DNA of 64,000 nucleotides, from assembly GCA_038380795.1 (NCBI GenBank), contig CM076261.1, forward strand, positions 11,166,556 through 11,230,555, in the 5' to 3' direction. Positions 1-10,661 of the stretch are shown piece by piece. The notes beneath the pieces are model-generated. The model ran no database searches, was not told the origin of the DNA, and was given only the letters and a program-made list of their open reading frames with translations. The position numbers and the translations under genes were made by a program. The stretch is from Pyrocephalus nanus. Its lineage: Eukaryota > Chordata > Aves > Passeriformes > Tyrannidae. The first letter of the stretch is position 1. Each line of letters begins with the position of its first letter.

Positions 1-456
1 TGTTCAGCAGAGATTGGTCATATACTTCAATTCAATCTCTTCCTAAACCATGGTTGTCAAATTCTATTCCATTACTTTATGAATGTGTTCTTATCATTTT
101 GGCAATTAAGCATTCAGGAAAAGGTCTTTTTTTTTTGTTTGTTTGTAATTATTTCATGGCTGATTGTCACAGTCAGACTGAACCAGTCCTAAAATTTATG
201 TTTAGCAGACAGCATAGGATATAGTGTTAGAGATGAAGATGCTAATCCAGAATAATTTGGAAAATAGATTCTTTGATGTGTAAAAAACTTATGGTTTAAA
301 AGCTTCTTCAGAACCTGCTAGGTTTCATATCTACCTGCATAAATTGCCTACTATTTCCTTGGATCTTTGCCATATAAATTAGTGAGTACTTCAAGCACTA
401 GTAAAAATATGAGGAAACTTCAGCATTGCTAAAACTTCAGTCTTTCTTTGTTCCAG
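1..456 (+). other. 3' end of the last intron of the cadherin gene
   Basis: No coding potential is visible. The stretch ends in a pyrimidine-rich tract (about 439-454) and the acceptor AG at 455-456, directly before cadherin coding sequence. The reading frame stays open upstream to about 426, but those residues are not cadherin-like, so they are read-through of intron. A short T run lies at 127-136. The intron's donor is outside the window. Confidence 0.85.
439..456 (+). promoter_or_regulatory. Splice acceptor of the last cadherin exon
   Basis: A pyrimidine-rich run ends in TTCCAG at 451-456, just where cadherin similarity begins. This site decides the exon start: the ATG at 481 is internal (it lies in the TM/cytoplasm junction) and is not a translation start. 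Confidence 0.85.
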
Positions 457-950
457 TTCTTGTCTTGCTGATTGTCACCATGAGGCGACGGAAAAAAGAG
501 CCCCTCATTTTTGATGAAGAGAGAGATATCAGAGAGAACATTGTCAGGTATGATGATGAGGGTGGTGGAGAAGAGGACACGGAGGCTTTTGACATGGCTG
601 CCTTGAGGAACCTCAATATCATGCGAGACACCAAGACCAGAAGGGATGTGACGCCTGAGATTCAGTTCTTGAGCAGACCAACTTTTAAAAGTATCCCAGA
701 TAATGTAATTTTTAGGGAATTTATCTGGGAAAGACTAAAAGAAGCCGATGTGGATCCCTGTGCACCACCCTATGACTCCCTGCAGACATACGCATTTGAG
801 GGAAACGGCTCGGTGGCAGAGTCGCTCAGTTCTTTAGATTCCATCAGCTCAAACTCTGACCAGAACTACGATTACCTCAGTGACTGGGGCCCTCGTTTTA
901 AAAGGCTTGCAGATATGTATGGGACTGGACCAGACTGCTTATACTCATAG
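457..950 (+). CDS. CDH12: Type II classical cadherin, terminal coding exon (probably cadherin-12), partial
   Basis: This exon encodes the end of the membrane span and the whole cytoplasmic tail of a calcium-dependent cell-adhesion protein: 163 complete codons after a split first codon, stop TAG at 948-950. The intron is phase 1, because the G of the first codon falls before the acceptor. In order, a hydrophobic end (LVLLIVT) is followed by a basic stop-transfer MRRRKKEPL. The juxtamembrane p120-catenin-binding core contains GGGEED (561-578) followed by [11 protein letters not shown]. The beta-catenin-binding segment contains APPYDSL and [11 protein letters not shown] (about 760-845). The tail ends with NYDYL, DWGPRF and LADMYG. 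These motifs are diagnostic of classical type II cadherins, which are about 790 residues long, so roughly the last fifth is present. The ectodomain lies upstream, outside the window. CDH12 is my recollection-based choice because of the FLSRP...[16 protein letters not shown] wording. CDH18, CDH9 or CDH10 remain possible. The frame is intact with no damage. Confidence 0.93.
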
Positions 951-3095
951 CCTTGGAACCTTTCTCTGAAAATGCACTGAAGAATATTAAAATAGAAAAC
1001 TCAACCTTTCGGACTAAGGAAAGTTGTAAATATTTCTCCATTTTTAAACTTTTAGGTTGTTGTTTTGTTTTGTTTTGTTTTGTTTTTTGCCTTGGTGGAA
1101 CATATCTTCATTAAACTTGTCCTAGGGACTGCACTGATCACACAGAATTTGAGCATTTGGGGGCATTTTTGATAAAATGAAATGCTCAGCCACGTTGAAA
1201 TAGATAGCAACACTCAAATACCTACAGAGGCATTTCACTTTCAAGAGTATGTTACTTACTGTCACCTCAACGAGCTAGGTATACACTATAGATGCCTTCA
1301 CAGTATTGCTATACCCAGAATACAGAGTCTCTGTTATAAGAAGAAACAAATTTGTAAATTTGTAATTCAGGACATTACAATATATGGTATTTACACATGC
1401 AGAGTTTTTTCAGCAGATTTTCTGTACAGTGGGCATGCAGCTTGCTAGAACAAAAGCAGAAGGACTGATGTGAAGACAACCAAAAGCCCAGGAGATATTA
1501 TTTTTGTGTTTCTCTGTGTTCTAAGAGCTATTTAATTAGAAGACTCTGTAATTTTCTGGGTAGCTTTTCAGAAATTATTGTTTGTACTAAGAAATTCCAC
1601 AGTATTTGTCATCAACTTACGAAGTAGCTTATAAACCATATAAAATGAGAATAATTTAGATGTAGTCTTATGGTTGAAAAGTTTTGTGATGCCTGTGTAG
1701 GTATAGAAAAGATGTTGCTGTCTATTTGCTATTTTTTTATTCTCTCTTCTGATTTGTACAGGAGAGTTTATCCTTTTTTATTATTGTTTGACATAAAGTG
1801 TTATATTTATTTTGGAGCTCCAATCTCCACTAAATTCAGGTCCATTTTACTGCCTCGTGGTATTAGACTTGTTAGAACATGCTGATTTTTCTCCAGTCTC
1901 AGATAAATGTAGGAAATGAAGCATGGAAATGGAAAAATGACAGTAAAGCAATGACGCCCACCATTCATCCCTCAGAAAGAAGAGCAGCTCCAAGGATGTA
2001 CAGTTGTTCTTCTGAGCCATTACAAAGTCTGGGACATTTAAGTAAAGTATTTGTACATTGAATTTTTTTGACAGAAGACTACAGAGGTAGCTGGGAGTGT
2101 CTTTAATCCAAGCTTTCATTTTCAAGGTTAAACATGCTATACGCTTCAAAGACTGTAAACACCTTGCTTTTCTCCTTTCCCTTCTCTTTTGCTGCTGATG
2201 AATGACAGTAAAAGAGTTTTCAATTTCTTGAAAGTATTGCATTGCTTAACATAAGACCAGCAATGTAATGCTATTAACTTCAAAAGTCGTCTTTATATCC
2301 TGCTGCACATAAGTATTTTTTCCCCAAAGGTGTTAACTCACTACACATAATTTCTACACTGGTTCAGGAGTGCCAAAATGGAAGGACTACTGCTGTTGGT
2401 TAAAATACTGTATGGTTTTGAAGTAGGATTTCTTAGAATAAGACAGCTTTTTTATAATTCTGACAGTATTTATACTTCATATTTCATGATTTATTACTAG
2501 ATAATAAGGCATATATTCAAGTTAAATAGTGGTTTTAGGTATATTACTTCAGATTTTTTTGTTTTGGATAAAATGTAGATGAGTTCCTAAATTAGAGTCT
2601 GCTCCTGCAAACTTTTTTGCTTGTACCTAACTTGAAATTACTTGACTTGCCTGCAATTACTGAGAGGTATACAGAATTGTTTGCAGAACTGTCTTTGTGA
2701 ATAGAAGGTGCTCCATAGAGGATGATGCTCACTGTAAAAGTATTTCTTTCTGAAAGAAGGACCTTTGTACTGAAATCCTAACTTATGAGTGACATGAGGC
2801 TGGGGGGGTGAGAAAGTATCATTAAGGCTTTGTAATTTTTGCAGCCCAGCATTATCAATTAACTATGTGGAAGTGGCCTTCAGCTCCATCAAAAAGAGAA
2901 AAATAATTTTAATCATCTGCAACACATTCAATTTGAGTTCCATTTTAATAGACAATCATTGTTTCATAATTCAGTAGATCTGCTTCTAGTTGTATTAAAT
3001 ATATATATAGGTATATATATATATGAAAAATTTTGTAATGAAACTGAAAGCTATCATCCATGACTTTTAGTCATACATGTAAGATTTTCAATAAA
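951..3095 (+). other. Presumed 3' UTR of the cadherin gene, end uncertain
   Basis: Non-coding sequence follows the cadherin stop. Candidate polyadenylation signals are ATTAAA at 986-991 and 1110-1115 and AATAAA at 3090-3095. Further AATAAA copies occur near 4503 and 4682, so the true end cannot be fixed from sequence alone. A (TTTTG)n stretch lies at about 1062-1087 and a TA-rich tract at about 2997-3024. Short open frames here (for example 1182-1448) resemble no protein I recognise. Confidence 0.5.
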
Positions 3096-6000
3096 AAAAT
3101 TTAAAAAACCCAAACAAACAAACAAAAACAAACCACGTGTATACAGTTTAATGAGACTGAGATATGCTGCAGAATTTAAGCAGGTATTAAATAAGGAAGT
3201 TTTTGAGAAAACAATTTTTTTATTAATCTCCTTGTTGTTTTTCAGAAGATAATTCATGCATCTGGATTAAGATGTCAAAAATTCTGATTTTAGCACATAA
3301 TACTCAAAGGAGATTTAAATGTGGTTTAGAGTAAACATCCCAATTCCCTTGCTTTTCCGCCTTCTGTATCTTTAAAAAAAACCAAAAGGGTCCACTACTA
3401 GGAAACTATGTTAGGGTGGTTTTTTTGGTGTGCTTTCTATGGGAAAAAATAATCTTTGTTCTGATGCCATAAAAACTCTTTGCCTATATAAGTTTTCTGT
3501 TGCACAGTTCTAAAATAATTGAATACACTTGCTGTTACATTATATATGCCTTCCTACTGATTGTATTGTTGCAGTAAGAAAGAAAGGTGGAAATCCCTTA
3601 TGTGTGATGACGGATACAGTATATACACGAGGTATGCATAGTACACATAATAGATAATGCTCTCCATAAGTTACCATGACTACAGGCTTTCACAGTTCAG
3701 AATCTGATTCAAATTCTTTCTTTGAGTGTTATTTATATTGCACACCATGAAGTCGTAAAGTATATTCTAGTGATTAAATAGTGTAAAATGTAAGAAATAT
3801 TTTCTCTGTCCTAGAAAGGTAATGAAATTATTTGAGCAATTTAATTAGAAAGACCCTTTAAAATTATTTACAATCTTATTTATTTATTTAGCTTTCTGAA
3901 GAGTTTCAGTATCTAACTGAGGCCACAAATTCTAATTAAAAAGTATATCAAACATTGCAATCACTTCCATCTTATGTTGAAACACCTCTTTCCTTCCACT
4001 AGATCCCAGTTGAATAGGGTTATTTTAAATTGAAATTTCCAAGCACCTTGGAAATTGCACAGTTTTAAGAATCTTATTAAAAAAAAATCAACATAAATTT
4101 AATCTATTTGGTTAAGATTTATGGTAAAGACTCCTTACTCTGCCTTGGCCAGTGTGAAGTCTACTGAATTCAACAATGGAACCCTCTGGCTTACACTTTT
4201 GATTCAAAAGAGTAAACTTAGTGTACTTTCTTTAAGTTATATCCCACTAAGACATAGCACGGGCCTTCCTAAGCTTACTGATTCTGATGGCTGGGTTAAT
4301 ACAATTGCTGTAGGACTGAAGATGTTTTATGGTCCCAACTGAAAGTTCTCCTTGTTCTTAAAAATTAAGGGAGATAAAGGAAAACTACTCCTTTTATTTG
4401 TTGTTTTGAAAGGAAGCAGGAAGTTTCATCGCATTTTCCTTAAAAGTTGGGGTCTTTTTTCAATTATTTCTTCCTGTTTACCTTTCAGATGCTGACAGTA
4501 ATCAATAAATATTTCCTGTCCTTTTTTTCTTTAAAGATTTTGGATAAAAGCACAAAAATAGCAGCATCTTATTTTGTATGGACAAATGCTCTTATATGAT
4601 ACAAAGAAAAGTAGTAGTTGGTCATTCTGAAAAGGAAATAAATATAATATAAAGCATACAATCACACTGACTTTTAAGATCAATAAAGAGTTGAAAGGGG
4701 AACATCATTACCTATATCAAATCTAGTATTAAGTTCTTGGTCACAGTATGTCATAGAGCTGATTTAAATTTTTTATATGTAGATTTTTTTTCTCTACTTT
4801 AAAATCTATGTAGAATAATGGTGCTTTGAAACATCCTAGTATGTACTTCATTTGTGATATATGTGGTCAAGTATATTTTTATTGATCTATGGCTCTAAAA
4901 ATTAATTGCAAAAGATACAAATATCACTTTATTTATTTGACAGAAACAGGAAAGTCTACAAAATAACCAGAGCTCTACACATTGCTGTCTTTACTGTCTT
5001 TGCTATCTTAGTGATGGCATCACTAAGTCTGCCAGATCTATATCTAAGTTTTCCAGATACATCCTAGGATATATTTTCTACCCAGGATCATTCCTTTCAA
5101 ACCAAGAACTCTTCCTCTGCTATTTTCAATGCAGATAAAAATGTATTTTATATTTTACTGAAGATTTTCTTTGTGTATATGTACCTGAAGTTTTATTCTT
5201 TGAACTAAGAGATTCACAGTACACAACAAGTATAATCTATTTTCTGGATGAAATAGATATATCTTCTCTTATTTCATATGTTAACGCATATTTCCTAAAA
5301 TTATATGTATATTAAATATACCACCCCCACAGTAATTATTTTCAAATACCTTTTTTTAATCAGAAAGTATCTGCAAAAAGTAATCCTACTTTCAAAAACT
5401 TCCTCTGTCCCCATCCATGCCTGATTTAGAAGAATACAATTTAGATTCAGGCAAAACTTTTAAGATTGCCCCCACAATGAACGGAAATAGGTTTCAAATT
5501 TTGACCCAAAATAGTTTAAAAGCTGTTAGAAGCATTACAAGGACTGTTACTTCCATGATTTTTTAAAGCCATGGGTTATTTCATAATAAATGGTATCAGA
5601 CTGAAATTACTATTGCTAGAAATGGTGTAAAGTTAAATGGAATTTACTATTTGATTGATTAACTAAGATCATAAGCCTATTGTGCAGCATAGCAGCAAGT
5701 TGAATGCTGAATCAGTACTAGAAAGAAGTCAAGGCATTTATTTTCTTCTTCTACTCACCACCATCTCAGCCAATGTCAGAATTTCTTTTCATTGCACACC
5801 AAAGCAAAATCATGTTAAGTCTAAGTTGGCCACAGCAGGGAGTTAGATCTTTTCTCCTCTTCTCAAAGGCTAAAAGACTGTTTACTACGTCATTCTATTC
5901 AAATATTCTTGTCGGATTATTTCTGGACTCCTCAGTCATGATACCTGAGACCTGTGAAGTTGTTGGGGTTTGGAGGGTTGGGGGGGGGGGGGGCAGAGAT

Positions 6001-8664
6001 TATTGTTTGTTTGTGGTTTTGGTTATTGTTAAAATTGTAGTTCTTGCTGAAATGCTTATGATTGAATGAGTTGACCTTTTTCATTGAATTTTTTTGTATT
6101 TGTTTTTCTTTGGTCAAAACCATACTAGCGTTGTATGCCCTGACCTTTCTTCTATTTTGACTTCAACCCCACCTTTTTTCTTTACTGTTAATAGCACAAA
6201 AGAAAGTCCTGAGGTGCTCCCTCTCTTTGATGTCAAGAAGCTATAGAAAAAGATAAACATAGGATCAACATACTGCAGTGAAACTAATCTGTTATTTTCT
6301 CTAAACACAAGCTCACAAAGACCATAGTTAAGCTGCCATTAACACCATTCAAATCATGGCAAGGATCTAATCTTACAACTTTAAAATGTATCATCCTTTT
6401 CCAGCACTACTATCAGCAATGTTTACACATTTAATGAAATCCTATTAGATAGGATTATCAAGGTTTTTACCTGTAACTCAGTTTCATCATTATTATTTAT
6501 GTAATAGTCTTGATTCACAGAAAAAGAAGGAAAAATTAAAAAAGTAAAACAGAAAAAGTACAAAATGCCCTTGTGTGCACTGACATTTAAAGCAGTGCTC
6601 TAATTATTACTCTGCCTTACTATTCCCAGTACACTGATAGCTTTTCCTCTCTTTGAGACTAACTGCTAATAAATTATGATAAGTGTGATATTGAGCCAGA
6701 TATTCAAACCACATTAGACCATTTGAGTCTGACAAGAATGGACAGTCTGAATTTCAATGTCCTATTTCCTTAATGATCAAAACATCCTTTATTATTATCA
6801 TCACACTGTTGAAATTATATGGAGAGAGAAGTGTTTACTGATACACCTACAAAATGCTTGGTGAAATCTTGATCATATTGTAGTATTTGGCAGATCTCCC
6901 TCTGGCTTTCAAGAGGTGTCAAGATTTATACATTGTTGGGAGAGACAGATAAATGATCACTTACAGCATCAAGATGAGAGACTGTTGCTTTGAGCTGGAA
7001 ACCCTTTCTTTTTACACAACCTCTTCTACTGAGTTTCCTATTTTGGAAGTCACAATCTGCTTCTTTTAATGGTAATGCAAGTAGCTTAATAAGATGTTTT
7101 TAATGGGATAAGTTACTTACTTAGGATCAGCATAGTCCACATAACCTTGCTGTAACGAACAGTATTCTTGCTCATAAAGATAATTTCTGTGCACACACTA
7201 AATGCAGACAGTGATACAAAAGATTTACATTTGATGAAGTATGTATGGTAAAATACTCTCTGGAGAAAAAAAGCAAAACAAAACCAAAACCAAAACATCT
7301 ATTTCTCCTTAAAATTAACATATAGAATTTCCGAGATTTGAAAATTAAATTATTATACCTTTCCTCAGACTGTGTGACTATCTGTAGCTTTACCAATTTC
7401 TGTGACTTGAGGTACAATCCAAATTAACCATAATCTTCTTGTTTTGAAATATGTTGTCATGCTGATGCTTGAGATTTTTTTAACATGGAAAGGGGTGGTG
7501 GCAACAAACTGACAGAGAGGTTAAGAGTATTAAGCTTTTCCTGGTGTTCTTATTGTTTCATACATGATCTAATGATGCGAAAAATAATGTTTTACCAGAT
7601 GTTACTGGAATACGATTTCCTCTGAGCTAATAATGTTTCCATCCTGTGGAACAGTATCTTCCAGCAGTCTGCAGTGCTTGGCCTGGTCTCATCTTATTCA
7701 AGTAGAGAGAAATAGAAAATAAGGGGAGAGATTAGACACCTAAGTTATAAGCTTAATAAGAAATTTTCTATTCATCAAGACATTGAGGTTTCCTGGTTTT
7801 TTTTCTGTGAGGAACACATGAAGAGATCTCTCATAGACATGCAACCTGTTGATGCAGTTATTATTTCTGGCTGGATACTTGTTCATATCTTTTCCCCTTC
7901 ACTTTCTGCTACTTTGTGACATATTGAGCACAACTACAGAGATGAGTAAGTGTGGCGTATTTAGCTCCAAGGATACGGTGAGGATTCAGGTAGTATAAAA
8001 AATATTATTTTATAACAGGTTAGTAAAAACATGAGCATTTTTGTCTTCCCCTTTATCTTCTTCTCTCCCCTTCTATTGTCTGTCCTCTGAAAGATGATAT
8101 ATGACATTAAAGTTTTTGTTAATGTTTTGAGTACACATTTGGTATCTTTTGTAGTAGTTATATGTAGAAGGTGAATGGAGAACAAGCCAGTGTCAAAGTC
8201 AAAACTTGAGAATTAGGGAAAAGATTTAATAATTTTCTACTCTTTTTTTTGACAAACTAGCTTTGAGGTAGAGCTATGATTTATCTTTCAGTGTAAGTTA
8301 TTCCATGATAACAAAATAAAATAATAGGAAAAATTGATGCTTAGCAACAGCTGATCATGAAAAGGAGATTAATATGTATGACAATTTTTTTTTATTGTGG
8401 CTTAGCACAGGTCAATATGGTATACTAGGACTTAGAGATTAATGTAGCAAAACTTGGCTCATGGACAAAGCACTTTCATGAAGGGATTTTTAATTCATAT
8501 AGCTACTGTAAAATATGGGGTTATTTCAATATTCAGAAGCCACTGTTCCTTGGCAATAAACGGAGGTAACCAACATCCAAACTTCTTGTCCTTCTGAGAA
8601 CAAGTAGATATATGCAAAGAAGACAGAAAGCTTTTAGAATTTAACACCTGCAGTGAATATGTAT
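3096..8664. other. AT-rich intergenic or distal 3' UTR sequence without a recognised gene
   Basis: Read on both strands, this stretch shows only short chance open frames. A CAAA-type simple repeat lies at about 3110-3133 and a 14-G homopolymer at 5980-5993. I recognise no transposable element. It may contain distal polyadenylation sites of the cadherin transcript. Confidence 0.5.
5980..5993 (+). repeat. Poly-G homopolymer, 14 bp
   Basis: Fourteen consecutive G residues stand in AT-rich surroundings, preceded by GGAGGGTT. Such runs are unstable and often mis-sized in assemblies. Confidence 0.9.
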
Positions 8665-8708
8665 GAAAATTCAGTTGACTACAACTGAAAATTCAGTTGA
8701 CTACAACT
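8665..8708. repeat. 22-bp perfect tandem duplication with an internal dyad
   Basis: Two identical, adjacent 22-bp units lie at 8665-8686 and 8687-8708. Each contains a perfect inverted repeat, TTCAGTTG and CAACTGAA, separated by ACTA, so the locus could form two successive 8-bp-stem hairpins. CAACTG is an E-box-type hexamer, but nothing else supports regulatory function. Confidence 0.9.
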
Positions 8709-9336
8709 GAAAGCACAGGAGGCGTCTTTCATTGGCATTCATGCTAATCAGTCTAATTTAGACAGTTGTTGTAATCTGTATTAACAGTTGTCTTATTTTG
8801 GTCTGGCCTTTGTTAACTACAAAAAACAGGATTTATGTTGCCTTCCAGTGAATTCTGCATTCATGAAGAGGTAAAGCAAATACAGACCAAAGCTGTGTCT
8901 GTCTACAGTATAGATAAGACTGATGGTATGTGTAGACCATGCTGAATTTCACATGAAAGGGGGTATTTTCTCAAACCCTTTGTTTTTGATTAGTCTGTCA
9001 GCGCCTCAGGAAGGCTATGACCCTTGTGCCTGACTAGTCTGTTGGCATCCCATTATAAGGTCACTCATCTGAGCAGTCCACTGGATTGGAGGGCGGTTCA
9101 CCTACCTTGTTCACACATCAACAGTATCAGAGAGACCCCCTCCCAGGTCTCCACAGGTGAGTATGTTACCCACGGCCAGCGACTGTTACTGCCCTTGAAG
9201 GACTCACAAATAGCAGTTTACAGAATAACACTGTTTGTTAGCATAACAGAAAATTGTTACAGGTTGAGGTTCAAAAATTGTGAGTTATATTATCTGAATG
9301 CAAAAACGTATTCAAAGTAATATACAGATAAGCTCT
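8709..9336. other. Intergenic; 9000-9336 is possibly an older repeat interrupted by the LTR
   Basis: No gene is seen. From about 9000 the base composition becomes richer in GC and more repeat-like, with phrases such as an AGGACTCACA/TTTACAGAATAA stretch. The young LTR at 9337 splits it, and similar-looking sequence resumes after 10661. I could not assign it to a named family. Confidence 0.3.
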
Positions 9337-10661
9337 TTTTGTGGGTTTACCACCAGCTGCCCCCTGGGGCTGAGAATAGTTTTTTCCAGGTGAATTTCCG
9401 GAGCAAAGCCAATCAATGGTTTTAGTAATGCCACTGCCAATTACTTATTTAAGAAAAAAGAAGAGAAGGTTGTGACACAGAAGAAAAATGGAAGAGCCAG
9501 CGTAGCAGCCGGCCCTGTTGGGCTTGGGTGTGCGCCTCCCACCCCGGGCCAAATCTGGCCTGGGCAAGGGGGGCCAGGCTCCCTTCTCTCCTGTAACAGA
9601 GTAGAGCAAAAAAAATTTAGAGAAGAACCTGGTCAAGATGTGCTGCAGAAAGAATTCCAGCAGAGACATAGTGCAGCCTCCAAGGTCAAAGCTGGAAGCC
9701 AGAAGAGAGAGAAGCCCAAAGCGGGGGACTCCTTTTCCCCTGTCTCTCTTTCTCTCCCTTCAGAAGGGAAAAGACTGAAAACTAAAAATCCCTGCTGTCT
9801 GTAGAAGATTGCTGAGGAGCAGAGACTCTCCTCTGCAGCTCATGAAGGAACCCATGCCAAGGCAGAGGAGTGCATGAAGAAGATGTGACTCTGTGAGAGG
9901 CCTAAAATGAAACAAAGTCCTGCTGGAGAGACCTGTGGCCCATGGAGAGAGAAACCTACTCTGGATCAAGTTGTCTTGGGTTGGATCTTGTGATCCCAGT
10001 GAGGGATCCATGCTGCTGCAGCTGAATTTGTGACCCTGAGGGACAGCAGAAAATGGAAGACCTGTTGCCTGAAGGTATAGACTCACGCTAGAGAGGTCCA
10101 TCAAGGACTGTCTCTCGTGAGGAGGGACCCCACAGGAAACAGGAGTGGACTCAAAAGCCAATATCCCTGGTGACCCTGTGGTGAAGACCATGGAAAGGCA
10201 AGTGTCCCCTTGCGGTCCATGCAGGATCCCACAGGGCCTGGGTAGCCCCCCAGCCTCCAGTCTTAGCCCAGGAGGGGGTAGGCCCAGCCCTGAGGTCGAC
10301 ATAGAAGAGAGAGAGAAAGAGAAACAGTTCCAGCTGTGACAAATCAAAGCTGTTGTCCTAAAGAAAATAGAAGAAGAACTTTTGAGTGCTGCAAAATTAT
10401 TTAGAAGACCTGTAGATCTGGAAATGGAAAACAGACTGCTTCTCCCCTGAAGTGATACAAGGAGGGAGGGGTACTTTCTGTAAATACATAGCACTTTTGC
10501 CTAGTTAGAATTGTTGTGTATATAGTTCTTTATCTTCCTAGTAATAAATCTTAATTTTATTCTCCCCACATCAGATCTCTGTTGCCTGCATAAACCTTTT
10601 CTCAACTTATAGCAATTGTGTGGGGGGTGAGAATAAATTGGCCCAAAGCAAACCCACAACA
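9337..10661 (+). mobile_element. Solo LTR of an endogenous retrovirus, family A, + orientation
   Basis: The element is 1325 bp. It is bounded by an exact 5-bp direct repeat GCTCT at 9332-9336 and 10662-10666, the signature of retroviral integration. Its ends are inverted repeats: the 3' end is AAACCCACAACA, and the 5' end matches the complement with one substitution in the expected TG. Inside, a TATTTAAG box lies at 9446-9453 and a polyadenylation signal AATAAA at 10543-10548. No gag, pol or env is present, so this is a solo LTR left by recombination. The 5' 150 nt align well by eye with the LTRs at 17900 (complement) and 63259. Five-bp duplications are usual for ERVL/class III-like elements, but the class is an inference. 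Open frames on either strand inside it (up to 244 codons at 9760-10494, minus) are incidental. Confidence 0.9.
10543..10548 (+). promoter_or_regulatory. LTR polyadenylation signal AATAAA
   Basis: The hexamer lies about 115 nt before the 3' edge of the LTR, followed by T-rich sequence. This is the expected position for the R/U5 boundary of a retroviral LTR. Confidence 0.65.

Noticed and set aside
426..456. Upstream extension of the cadherin open frame
   Set aside because: The frame is open to 426 only by a non-ATG codon, and the residues are not cadherin-like; the acceptor AG at 455-456 ends the intron here.
1182..1448. 88-codon open frame after the cadherin stop
   Set aside because: It lies in presumed 3' UTR, has no recognisable domain, and has a composition typical of the AT-rich non-coding surroundings.
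9760..10494. 244-codon minus-strand open frame
   Set aside because: It lies wholly inside a solo LTR, antisense to it. The GC-rich, purine-biased LTR sequence creates long open frames by chance, and nothing resembles a retroviral or host protein.
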